A stretch of DNA of 37,727 nt from Ichthyophthirius multifiliis (lineage: Eukaryota > Ciliophora > Oligohymenophorea > Hymenostomatida), in NCBI RefSeq assembly GCF_000220395.1, contig NW_004086858.1:1-37727 (forward strand). The letters are read 5' to 3'. The position numbers and the translations under genes were made by a program. A model generated the notes under the pieces. The model was not told the origin of the DNA. It did not search any database and saw only the letters and a program-made list of their open reading frames with translations. Within the stretch, counting starts at the first letter, position 1; each line of letters starts with the position of its first letter. Below are positions 13,101 to 24,151 of the stretch, piece after piece.

Positions 13101-15219
13101 TAAAAATAAAATTAAATGTATTAGAAAATTATTATTTACATATTTAAAAAATATTTTTATTATTTTCTTATTAAGAAATTTAGGTTTCTTCATATCGCTT
13201 TTTGTCTTTAAAAATATCATAATTGTCATTTTTATCATCATCAATCTGCTTAATATTTAAATAAGTTTTTTATATATTTTAAATAGTTTATATCTATATT
13301 AATGTATTAAGGTTTTTAAACTCTTAATTATTAAAACTTTATCCTTTAACCAAATCATTAAATTCTTCTTATTCTATCTTATAATCATGTGTATAAGTCG
13401 TTATCCTTGCAACATTAATAACATTTTATAGTTAACAAGATTACTTATCTATAAAAATATAGTCAATCTAAATAAAATAAAATATTTAATTTAAAAACAT
13501 AATATAATTTACATGTCCTAAATTACTTAATATACTTGGATCGTTAATTTTGAAAATGGAATTTTTATTTTTCTCCATTTCTTTTTAAATTTTAAACTAT
13601 TATAACAAAGCCAAAATATCAAGAATTCCATGTATAGAAATAGGTATAAGTTATGAATACAAAACAATATAACTTAGAAATCTTAAAGAATTTGTTACAT
13701 TTTCATCTACATAAGTAACAATAAAATCATTGTTTTTACTTAAAGCTATTAATACTATATTACTAACAATTGAAAATAGTATTAAAAAGCAAATATTTGC
13801 AAGGAAATAATATTAAATAATTCCTTCTAAATAAGATTATTTATGATTTTAATAATTTTTATTAAGCATTATTTTTGTTTTCATTCCTGTATAAATAACC
13901 AATCCATAAACCCAATCTTTTTTTTTTTATAAATATACAGTAGAACCTCTTGGAATAAAATTATCATTTGTTAGATATTCAATTTTTGGGTCTTTTTTTA
14001 AACGTAACTATCCGTTAAAAGTTGAAAGATTCTAGTTTGGAGGTTCATACGAAAGTTTTAAATTTAAAAGTGTTTTATATTTATTAAAATAATATTTTTT
14101 ATGGTCTTTCGCATTAATAACTTTTTTTTTATTAAATAAGTATATATAAATGTTTTTAATATTTACTTCTTGTTAATGAGCTAGCATTAATTTATCTTAA
14201 TTAATCTTTGCCATCTACATTACTTGTGTCTATGTAGCAAACACATTATTTATCTCTTATTTTATTTGAGTCTAATAATATCATGTCTGCAGGTGCCGTT
14301 TCTCCATGTTGTATTTTTACCACATCTCCTACTGTTAATTCTTCCCAAAAAACTGATTTGATAAATTAAGTTTCTTTTTGTTGTACACTTTGTTAAGTAT
14401 TTTGTTTATTTATTGAATTAGTTTTTCCTTTTAATGTATTTTGCTAGATTATTTCTTTCTACAAATTGTTTGTAATTGTTTTTTTTCGAATTATTTTTTC
14501 CTTTTTCTTTTTTTTTAAACAAAAATTCATATGTTTATTAAAAATAGTTAAATTAAATATATATAGGAAATACATATTATTCTAGTTTTTTAATTGCTCC
14601 TCTCTTTTTTTTATATATTAATATAAATTTATTTATATATAAATAACCTAACATTTTTATTTATTTTAAATATAATCAGCTTTTGATCTTTACTTATCTA
14701 AATAATACTCTTTTAAAATATTCAGTAATGTAAAAAATAATAAAGTAAAAATTATTATCCAACTAATTTTTAATTTTTAAATAATAATTATATGTAATTT
14801 AGGATTACGATTTAAAGGAAGAGAGATCTTATCTTATTAGCATTACTAAAGATACAACCAAAAAAAATAAATTTCCAAATTTACTGTAATATAGGAATAA
14901 CACTTTAGGTAAAAAAGATAAACTCTAAAAGATTGTAAATTATATTTAAATATTTTAAGTTTATATGATTACTGTGTGTATATTTGTTTAAATTTTATTA
15001 GATTAATTTTCTTTTAAATGAGATGTAATTCTACCATTTTTCAACTAAATCTTTTTAATAAAAAATGTATATAATAAAATTATTTTTAAATATATTATAT
15101 ATAATGAGAATAATAATTTAAGTTTATTTATTTATTTTTACTTAAAGAAAAGGTATTTCATCTTTTTAGCAATGAGTACACTTATTTTAATTTTTTTTTT
15201 ATAATATAAATGAGATCAT
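7187..15219 (-). CDS. P4-ATPase-like/guanylyl cyclase fusion protein
   Basis: This membrane enzyme should make cGMP from GTP. The start is ATG 15217-15219, chosen because four splices lead from it into conserved P4-ATPase sequence. Resolved introns are 15051-15141, 14925-14972, 14763-14808, 14604-14647, 14517-14573, 14121-14166 and 13468-13512; more follow. The N-terminal half is a P4-ATPase (lipid flippase) fold: FLPKVLF near 14900, KEYYLDKQRSKAD near 14690, ELTVGDVVKI near 14330 and YIDTSNVDGKDQL near 14210. It is followed by a six-helix cassette (about 10300-9690), a cyclase domain (about 9660-9000), a second helix cassette (about 8620-7950) and a second cyclase domain (about 7880-7200). 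Ciliate and apicomplexan guanylyl cyclases are known to have this architecture. The ATPase catalytic motifs are lost (see findings), so that half is probably a pseudo-pump. TGA is at 7187-7189. Confidence 0.93.
7200..7880 (-). other. Second cyclase catalytic domain (C1-like)
   Basis: VTILFADIKGFTEFSD (Asp codon 7839-7841) and LYTIGDCYVV (Asp codon 7704-7706) provide both metal-binding aspartates. The later segment VYGNDIRIANKMES lacks the Asn/Arg pair that the first domain has. It is thus the metal-binding partner of a pseudo-heterodimer with one predicted active site, in reverse order to mammalian adenylyl cyclase. Confidence 0.85.
9000..9660 (-). other. First cyclase catalytic domain (C2-like)
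   Basis: The helix ILSILVPEFVQNKL precedes the class III cyclase fold. ILFADICYFDDIV (Asp codon 9557-9559) supplies one metal-type Asp. In KIETVGKTYMAATG the Glu sits where guanylyl cyclases carry Glu and adenylyl cyclases Lys, and the second metal Asp position is Lys. FSLIGDTINTTSR holds the Asn and Arg used in transition-state binding, with Ser at the Cys/Asp base-recognition position. This half therefore resembles the mammalian C2 domain. Confidence 0.85.
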
Positions 15220-15392
15220 TAAAATAAAAAAATAAAAATCTTTTTTATATATATTAATTTATTAAATTAAGTATTTCTTAAAATATATAAATACAAAATA
15301 AATTAAATATAGTATTTTATTTATATTTAATATATATTTATTATTTTACATAGAGACAAATTAAAAAGGTTTTGTAGCCAATTATTGTAAAA
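15220..15392. promoter_or_regulatory. Short divergent 5' intergenic region
   Basis: About 170 bp separate the minus-strand cyclase start from the candidate plus-strand ATG at 15393. If the latter gene is real, this is a bidirectional promoter region. It is AT-rich with no recognisable element. Confidence 0.35.
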
Positions 15393-15800
15393 ATGAATTA
15401 TTATTTGAATATAAAAAATAATTTATAAGTTAATTATTCATAAGGGGAAATTTTTCATTATTTTGGGAATAAAAAGGGTTTAAAGCGTAATTTAGAATAG
15501 CTCGAAGTGAAGAATTAAGCAACTAAGTATGTAAAAAAAGCTTCGATTATATAAAAAAAAATCTTATAGGAATTGTGGAAATAAGTTTAAGATATTAAAT
15601 TTGATTTTTTAGGAAATAAAGAAGAATAATGTTGTCTGTAAAATTCTAGAGTAATTAAAATAGTATTAAGCGAATAGAATATTTATATGCTGATACATAT
15701 TTTATAACTAAAAATAAATCTAAAGGACTTAAATTATAAATAAGTTTAAGTAATAAAATGTCATAAAGCATTTAATAAATTAATTATTAAATATAATTTA
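15393..15800 (+). CDS. Weak hypothetical gene, end not determined
   Basis: From ATG 15393 a TGA-free frame begins MNYYLNIKNNLQ and continues through basic, helical-looking sequence (FGNKKGLKRNLEQLEVKNQ), with G-rich first codon positions typical of coding DNA. Around 15643 coding character seems to move to another frame (YLYADTYFITKNKSKG), which would need a one-base correction in an A run or an intron I could not place. No TGA closes the protein near 15800, so the end given is where coding character fades. A competing frame (stop 15602-15604) also looks plausible but has no ATG. I do not recognise the product. It could also be a gene remnant. Confidence 0.35.
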
Positions 15801-15894
15801 AATAAATAAATAATGTATAAAATTTTTTTATATTTTTATTCTTGTTTGTAATTTATTAAGATATATTAATTTAATTATTACTTATTTAAATACT

Positions 15895-15900
<6 letters not shown>

Positions 15901-15932
<32 letters not shown>
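15901..15932. repeat. (AT)n microsatellite
   Basis: A perfect AT run of about 16 units lies in otherwise AT-only DNA between the weak gene at 15393 and the gene at 16134. The surrounding 15800-16133 interval shows no convincing gene. Confidence 0.85.
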
Positions 15933-15934
<2 letters not shown>

Positions 15935-16133
15935 TTAAATATAATATTATCATATTTTATTTTTGATATAAATTATTTAAGTTTTTGATTTAAAAATCTA
16001 TCATATTACAAAATTTTATTTTTTATTTTTTTGAAGATTAAAGAAAAATTAATTTAAAATAAAATAATAAAAAAAACATATAAAATAAATAAATAATAAA
16101 ATATTTATTAAAAAATTTAAATATTACAAATTA

Positions 16134-17561
16134 ATGTCTAATTAATATCCTGATTGTCCATTATATCCTCCGTCTATAAGAAATTTACCTAGTATTATTT
16201 CTGATTTTAGAATAAAGGAAACAAAGCAAGTGTAAAAAAATTAAGAAATAATAAAGAAATTTATAGAATAGAAACAAATAAAATAAATTCAAGTATAATT
16301 TGATAATCCTAGATACGAATAATTAAAAAATCAATAAAATTCTTTAATTTAAAAATAACTTTTTAACCCCAATAAAAATAAATTATCCATAATGAAGTTA
16401 GATTTAAAAATTAAATTTTACATTTTAAAATTTATAACGATTTCAACAGTAATTTTGACAAAGAAACTTTATATAAAGAAAATGATATTTAATTATAATA
16501 AAGACTTCCTGATATAATTAAAAAAATAAAAAAATAAGTAAAAATTAATAATAAAAAAGAACGAAGATCTATTTATATAATGCAAAGGAATCTAAATTTA
16601 TGGCTTTTTTAATAAATTTAGCCATTAATTATTAAAGAAAGATTCTAGTAAAAATAAAAATAAAATAAAGATTAATCTGAATTACAAAATTAGCCTACGA
16701 AAAGTCGATTAAAAAGGGACTTACAAAATATAGGAAACACAGATAAAAAGAATAAATAGGTATTAATGTAAGATTTAATTGAAAATAAAAATATATTTAG
16801 CTAAATATATAATGTTTAAACAATAATTGATTTATAATAAAGTATATTTCCACCAAAAAAAACATATCCAATAAAGCTTTACTATCCATTAAAATAGTAA
16901 AAAATAATATTTATTTATTTTAAATTTTCTCCTATATAAAAAGTAATACAGTGCCTGAAAATATAATTGAAAATCCTCCACCAATAAATAAGACAAAAAT
17001 AATAATGATGAAACCGAAAAAAATAAATGAAAATACATTTGAAGGAAATTTAAATTTCGGGAATAATAATATAATAAAAATTAAATAAATATTTAAATTT
17101 ATTCAATAAGTTGTACTTAAAGGATCTGATTTTTGTCAATATAGCTTCAGAAATGAATCTTGATTACTTTTAAGTAAAAATACTTTATGATTTTATTAGC
17201 AAAGGCTTTTAATTTGCAAAAATAAGTAAAGATTTAAGAAGAAGAACATAATCAAAACTTGAAAAATAATAACAGAAAATTCGAGAAGCCCATGTATAGA
17301 TAAAATAAATATTTAAAGATATTTTAAATGATGTTAATATTGAAACTTTATTTAATAGAGATGAAATATTTATTAGTTTTTCAGAAATACAAAGAAGAAT
17401 TAATTACTATTTTTAAAAAAATGATGAAGTTAGTTCAACTGATAATAATCATTATGAATATGATGATGCTTAATATAAATATTAAGATGAAGATGATGAT
17501 TAAGAGAACGATTAGTTTTCTGAAGAAAATAAAAATTAAACCAAGAAAAAAAAAGTGGTGA
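16134..17561 (+). CDS. Unrecognised protein with basic middle and acidic tail
   Basis: The model runs from ATG 16134 (MSNQYPDCPLYPPSIRNLP) to TGA 17559-17561, about 460 residues, with one clear intron at 16897-16943 that keeps frame across PIKLYYPLK and VPENIIENPPP. The middle is basic and helical (KERRSIYIMQRNLNLWLFQQ). A later segment, LDYFQVKILYDFISKGFQFA, leads into a basic helix (SKDLRRRTQSKLEKQQQKIR) and then a strongly acidic Asp/Glu-rich tail near 17440-17515. I recognise no family. Three single-base corrections in A-rich runs, near 16400, 17080 and 17545, are needed, and their net effect matches the length modulo three. A basic helix plus acidic tail would fit a cytoskeletal or nuclear protein, but this is only a guess. 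A degenerate gene is possible. Confidence 0.55.
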
Positions 17562-17715
17562 TAAATAAATAAAAAATGCAAAATAGATAAATTAATTTTT
17601 ATTTTTTGATTTTTTTAAAATTAAAACCTTATATAATATTAATTAGTTTTTTAAAAAAATATATGATACAATTTTTAACTTTAATTTTTTCAATAATTTT
17701 TTTTTTTAAAAAAAA

Positions 17716-18000
17716 TCAGCTTAAATATGTTTAATATATTTCTTAAGCCAATTAAAATATGTCGTCATTTCTATCAATTATACATGCTTATATAATCCTG
17801 TCATGTCCTTCTTATAAAAATTCATTTACATAAATATTACTTTTTATAATTTATTGTTATTTTAAAATTTCACCCTTTTCAAAAATACATTAAATTGATT
17901 ATAAAAGTTCAGCAATTAAATAGTTTGTTAAATAATACTTTTAAATACATAAAATTGCTTACTAAAATAATTTTTTTTAGAACATAATTAAAGATTACAT
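17716..18000 (-). pseudogene. Orphan importin-alpha-like C-terminal ARM fragment
   Basis: The 94-residue ORF runs from ATG 17998-18000 to TGA 17716-17718. Its C-terminal two thirds match the last armadillo repeats of importin alpha in pattern: LLQSIQCIFEKGEILK, then NEFLQEGHDRIIQAC, then NDDIFQLAQEIYQTYLS, corresponding to the family's helix - Glu/Gly loop - 'IE-L--H-N--IY--A--II--YFS' ending. Importin alpha is normally about 530 residues and binds nuclear localisation signals. Here the N-terminal importin-beta-binding segment and most ARM repeats are missing, and I found no upstream exons in 18001-19275. The first codons could instead be an intron (GTAATC...TTTTAG) after an unseen exon. Either a gene fragment or a short derived gene; the family call is by eye. 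Confidence 0.42.
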
Positions 18001-19275
18001 ACTATTAATTTTTTTAATAAAAAATTTCATTAAAATATATAATTGAAAAAAAAAAAAATACTAATCACATGTTTAACATAATATCATTAATAATTAAAAT
18101 GAAAGTATTTATAACTTTAATAAAAATATAAGTATATATATAATAATAATATTATACTTCATCAAAATATATTGAATTCAATTATAGTTTTATATTATTA
18201 ATAATATATTTATTTTAAATGATTAATTGCTTATATTCATATGTACATTATGATATATCATTTAATGAAATATAACATTTTTCATCAAAATTCTAATTAA
18301 ATGAATTCTGTAAACAAAAAACAATAAAAGGTACTAGATATTCCTAAGAAAAGATTAATATTTGTTACTGAAAATCGTTCTATAAAATGCTTAATGTCAA
18401 TTGATTTACGATTGAAAGTATTTAATTTACAAAAGAATATTAATTTCTATTATTATTTAAAAGTTATATTATTTAGCTTTAGTTATTTATTAAAATTTAA
18501 TATAAATTATTATTATCAGTAAGTTAGAATAACCTTATTAACATTTCATTAAATTAAAACTAAAGAGTTTGATTAAGTAATAATTAGTGTATATTTTCAC
18601 AGTAAATTTAAAGTACATTTTGAAGGATACTATTATTATCATTTTATATTTCTAAGTTATTTTAGAAATTAATTTATTCTAATAAAAAAATTATTTAATG
18701 ACTTGGTAATATACTTTTTGTTTATAAATACTATATCAATTAATTTTTAAAATTATTTTATGTTTCAGTATCAAAAGAGTATATTTTTCTATTTTTCTCA
18801 AAGCATATTTTTAGTTTAGACTTTCTTATTTATTACCTTTGGTTTGATTTTATATTGTCAATAACAAACTTAATCATTATTTATTATTTAAAAAAAAGAA
18901 AATTATATTGATATAAAATAATATTTTTTAAAAGCATATTTAGTTAATATAATATTTAAAATATTTTTTTAATAAAAATAAATGCAAATTATATATTAAA
19001 GTTATGGCAATTTTTTAGTGAAAAAATACTTAATATATTATAATTTAACTAATTTTATTTTAAATAAGATATCAATTTTATTTAAAAAAAAAAAAAATTC
19101 ATATTTTTATAAAATATTTATTTAAATTTAAATTATTGTGAACAAATATAAAATCAATCATAATCTATTAGCATCTTTTTAAAATTATTTATATAATTAA
19201 TTTATAATATTTGTATTTTCATATACTAAGTTTTTATATTTTTCAAGTTATTATATCTAAAAAAATATAAATTAA
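18001..19275. other. AT-rich region without a supported gene
   Basis: About 1.3 kb of very AT-rich DNA. A plus-strand frame from ATG 18301 stays free of TGA for several hundred codons and starts with protein-like sequence (VLDIPKKRLIFVTENRSIK), but later it becomes hydrophobic and compositionally random. It also contains the 3' flank of the channel gene ending at 19276. Confidence 0.45.
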
Positions 19276-22200
19276 TCAAAAATAAAAATAATATAAAATT
19301 ACTTAATTTTCAAAATCATCAATTTCATTATTTTCTTATTATATTTTTCTTTCTTCGTCAATTAAAATTGTTGCCCTTTGTATAGGAAACCATGAAATAT
19401 CATTTTATTCTAATTTTTCGTATACATAACTTTCAATACCTGTATATTCAGTGCTTTCCTTTTCTTTAAGATAAGCTAAATAAAATACATAATTCCATAA
19501 ATAATGTTCATTTTTAATATGCTAAGAAAAGCCTTCATCACTCTTTCGATCAAATATTTCTCTTTTTAATAAATAAATAAATATATATAAAAAAAAATAC
19601 CTAGTGTGTCCGCATATAAAACACATTTCTGAAATATCAAACATTTTTTCTTATTCATCATCCCTAAGTTAACTAAACTTATCAATAATAATACCCGAAA
19701 ATATTTATATAGCAATAATATTTACAGCAATATTAGCAAAATTTTCAATAAAAAATCTTCCATAATTATAATCATCTAATATAAAAATTATTTTGTTAAA
19801 AAAAATAAAAAATTACTTGGAACTTTTTATACATTGCTTTCATAATAACCACCTAGGCCTCCATTATTTTTAAATGTCTAATCGAAAGTTTCAAAAAAAC
19901 ACATATAAAGTTCATCGCATCGACCTTTATAAGCCGAAATAAAGAATACATACCCGAAAATTGTAAAGAAATAAATAAAAAGTAAAACCAAAATAAATGT
20001 CAAAATTAAAGAAATATATGGCTCATATACTGACCTTAAAATATTTCTTAATGTCGGGTATCTTAATAAAAATTCGGTTAAATGGAATGCGAAGAAAAAT
20101 GGATGTATTTCTGTTGCTAGTACTGCTAAGCTTCCATACGCTAAATAATAAATGACTTCTGGATTTATAAGTACTCTTACAAAGCTTATAATAACTATTA
20201 TTATATATTTGAACCATTAGATTAAAATTCCTGTTTTTTTATAGGATTAATAAAATTATTTTTTATATAAAAATATTAACCAGTTTTTATTTCTAAAAAA
20301 GCTTAATTAGCTGCCCATGCTTCATTCAAGTAAAGTGGACCTTTTTTTATTAAGAAGAAAAGTAAAACAAGCATAGAACAGAATATCATTATGTATCCGA
20401 AAGTTTTTAAATAGTTAAACTGTGCCATATACTGATGTGTTATCATCTAATTTTGGATTTTTAAGTCTTCCACCATTTTCTTCAGAAAAACTTATAATAA
20501 TAAAAATATTTAAGATAATAGTTAATAAAAATGCGATATCTCTCCACATATCAACATAATTAGCAAAAATACTAGCGAATGTATTTCTATTAAAAAATAA
20601 TGATAGTTTTTCCTCATGTTTACATATAATAATAAATTTTTATATTTATCAATAATTCCTATTTAATGTATAAGTTTATATTTTAATAAAATAATTTATT
20701 TACCTAATATTTTGTATGTATAGAATCTCTTTTAACATTATTTCGAAATTCTACTTTTGTTTCTTTTGGTAAGAAATGGCAAAAAGGTAACTTTATAAAC
20801 CTAACTTTTTCGATTTAATTATTTCTAACAATTTCTATAGAAGCTGAGTTTATTTTAAAAAATTAAATTGCTTCTTGGAAATATTTATTTATTTGGTCAT
20901 CATTTAATTTTTTCTAGTATTACTTTTTGTTAAATTTAACCATTATATACGAAAAGTATTTATATAAACCAGCTAATATATCATTTATGAATTTCCATAA
21001 TTATCCAATAATTGTTTTTTATAAAATAAACATAGACTATAATTATTTTTTAAATTTTTATTTTTATAAAATATAATTTACTTATTTTTAGTTAAAGTTT
21101 TTTTAAATATCATTCAATTCTTATTTTGTTTCCATATCTAAGTCCTATTCTAATTATTTATTGTTTTTACTTAATTATTTAGTTGGTAACTCAAGATAAT
21201 AGGTTATTAAAAAAAATTATGTAGAATCCAGTTTCCGTTATAAGATTATATTCTTTTTATTTATCTTATTTTTAATTTGCTTCAGGAGGATCATAATTAA
21301 ACTAAATATATTTATATATATATATTATGTTTTTATAATATAATATATGTACATGATTAAACATTCAGATATATACTATTCTTTATAAATTTTCTTATAT
21401 CTCTTGTAAATTTAAGCTAAATTTTATTTCAAAGTACTCAAAGGTAAACTTCTCATAATTCTTTTAATTACTAAACTATCAGAATTTAATTCTAATAAAC
21501 TAGTAACTAAAATCATGACTTTGTATTTTAATTTTTCTATTTACCATTTTTGTAGTTTATCACTTTTCTATTCAGATTTTTTTATTTATATTCTTTTCAA
21601 AAAAGAAGTTTAAGCTAAATCATTTTAATTTTAAGCTTCTGAAGCTAAACTTTGTTAGTTTCTTAAAGGAACAATGCTTTTACTTTGCTATTTTGATTAA
21701 TTTTTTTTTGTATCTGCTTTTAATATTCTTTAAGCTATTTCTAAAAATTTTGAATCAATAATTTTTTCCTAATTTTCATTACAAGGACCTTAAACAAATT
21801 CAGTAAGAGTATCTAAGCATTTAATAATGTTTTTATAATTTTATTAAACCAAATTTAAACTAAACTAATCTAAAAGCTATTTTTTATAAAAAATGAAATA
21901 AAAAAAAATTGAAAGAGTAATTAATTTATTTTAATATAATTTGAAATATATAAAAAATTGTAAAAATATACTTCAACTATAATTGTAATCATATCATAAG
22001 AATTTCTATTATTTATTTAATGCCTTAAATAATTTTAAAGATCTAAATTATGTCCTTCACAAAACAATTACAATAACTTTAAAAGCTACATTACAAGTTC
22101 TGAATGTTTATTTTTTTGTATAATTACACCATTATTTTAATTTTTTTATTTATTTAAATAAGCATTTGATTTAGAATGATCATTAATAATACTTTGATTT

Positions 22201-24117
22201 TAAATTTAAGTTCCATTAGCATTTGAAGATTTATTTAAATTATAATATGAATTGGCTTAGCTTTAATCAAATGCATTAATATTAAAATAGTTACTATTAT
22301 TTTGATTTATTAGTCTATTTTGTTCATCTTTTTTTTGAATTTCTTTTAAATCTTCGATATATTCAAGCAAAATATTATTAAATTTATTAAACAATACCTC
22401 GCTTATAGGATAATGAGTAAAATAATTATAAACAGTTTTCTAAACTTTCGGATTACCTCCTTCTGTTAATTTAGTCATAAAGCTAAGTAAAGCAATCAAC
22501 AAATTGTCTTCAAACGGGTAAGTTTTTATATTTGAAATTAAATTAAGAAACATTTTGGTAGCTTCTAATTAATCAAATAGATTTTACATTTCAACTAATT
22601 TATCCTATTATTCACTTATATTGAGTATTTTTTCAAATATTTTTAACAAATATATCATATTATTTATCGAAACTTTATTTTTTACACCTTAATCTAAATA
22701 TTAAATAAGCTTTTTTAAGTAATCCTTATATTCAATATTAGAATCAAATAAAGTGCCAATATTCATTATCGTTTCAGCTATAGCTGATAGTTCATTTTCT
22801 TTCGCATCCTGAATAATTTAACTTTTTTTACACATATTAATCAAAAAATCCCAATTATTTTAACAAACCCATTAGTTTTTAGGGCTTTTAATACTCTATT
22901 ATATTTATTTTTTATTTATATTTCATTTTATTTTTAAATTATTTTTATTTTTACTTCATCATTTTCTGATTTATTTTCTGAACAAATTATATTTATATCA
23001 TCTTGGTTTATATAATTGGTTTAATTAAATAGTTATATTTTTTATTAATATTCTTATTCGTTTATTGATATAATGAATTTTTTTATTATATTTAATTAGA
23101 ATATATTGCATTAATTAGTAAAATAAATGTCTTTAGTTATTACTGATTCAGCTAATTACATTAATAATTTATAATCGTCTCTTTTATCTTTGTCTTCTGG
23201 ACTATTAATATTTATTATTAAAATAGTATATTAAGTACAAAAAACTAAGAAGTTTTCTATAAAATATTCTAAATATAACTTCTTTATATTATCATATTAT
23301 TTTATTGATTAAAATCTATCTTTTTCTATTTTCAAATATTCAAATATTTTTTTTAAATCTTTCTCTAAACTTTCAATCATTGGCTATTTTTTTTAAAAAA
23401 ATATAATATATTTTATTTTTACCGTATTATTATTCAAGTATGTATTTATAATTAAATTAACTACTTTAGGTTTTAATAATGAAAATCCTTATTCTTTACT
23501 CATTATTTTAGTTAGAAGTTAATTTTTATAAACTAGTTCTGATTGATATTTATCATAATTATTAAAACCAAAAAGCTAATCAGAATTTGAACTTAACAAA
23601 TCATCTTTTTCAAGTAAAAACCCTAAAATATAATCTAACTAGAATATATTTTTAACTTTTTAAACGTTTATATTAAATCCTTCATCTCCTTCAATTGCTA
23701 AGCTTAATATCTCTAAAAGAACTGCATGATAATAGAAAGGAATGTCTATAGTTTAATTTTTATTAATATTATTATTTAATCCAGAATTATTATCATATTA
23801 ACTAAAATCCTCATCTGGATCATCTTCAAATGTCAAATCGAATCTTAAATACATTTTCTTCTTGTCGATTTCTCCGTATAGCAATTAATCATATTTTTTA
23901 GTTCTTATTAGTCAGTTATTTATTTAGGAATTAACAATTTAAATATTAATATCTAATTATCAATTAAATGAATATTAGAATTAGAACCTTGATTTTAATA
24001 ATTTTATACAACTTTAAGTATCTACAAAAATCTATAAATTTAAAAAATTATATAAAATAAAATTAATAAAAAAAACTAATTTTAAATTAATATATATATA
24101 AATATATAAATATATAA

Positions 24118-24151
<34 letters not shown>

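Noticed and set aside
14528-14530. ATG as start of the cyclase gene (minus strand)
   Set aside because: It lies inside an intron (14517-14573). Upstream exons up to 15219 encode the conserved first P4-ATPase helices in frame.
18301-19100. Long TGA-free plus-strand frame
   Set aside because: With TGA as the only stop and very low G content, long open frames arise by chance. Composition drifts to Ile/Phe/Tyr/Leu and no motif or intron structure supports it.
20023-20217. Minus-strand ORF beginning MVQIYNNSYYK
   Set aside because: It is a shifted frame of the channel exon; the true frame there reads membrane helices (LINPEVIYYLAYGSLAVLAT).
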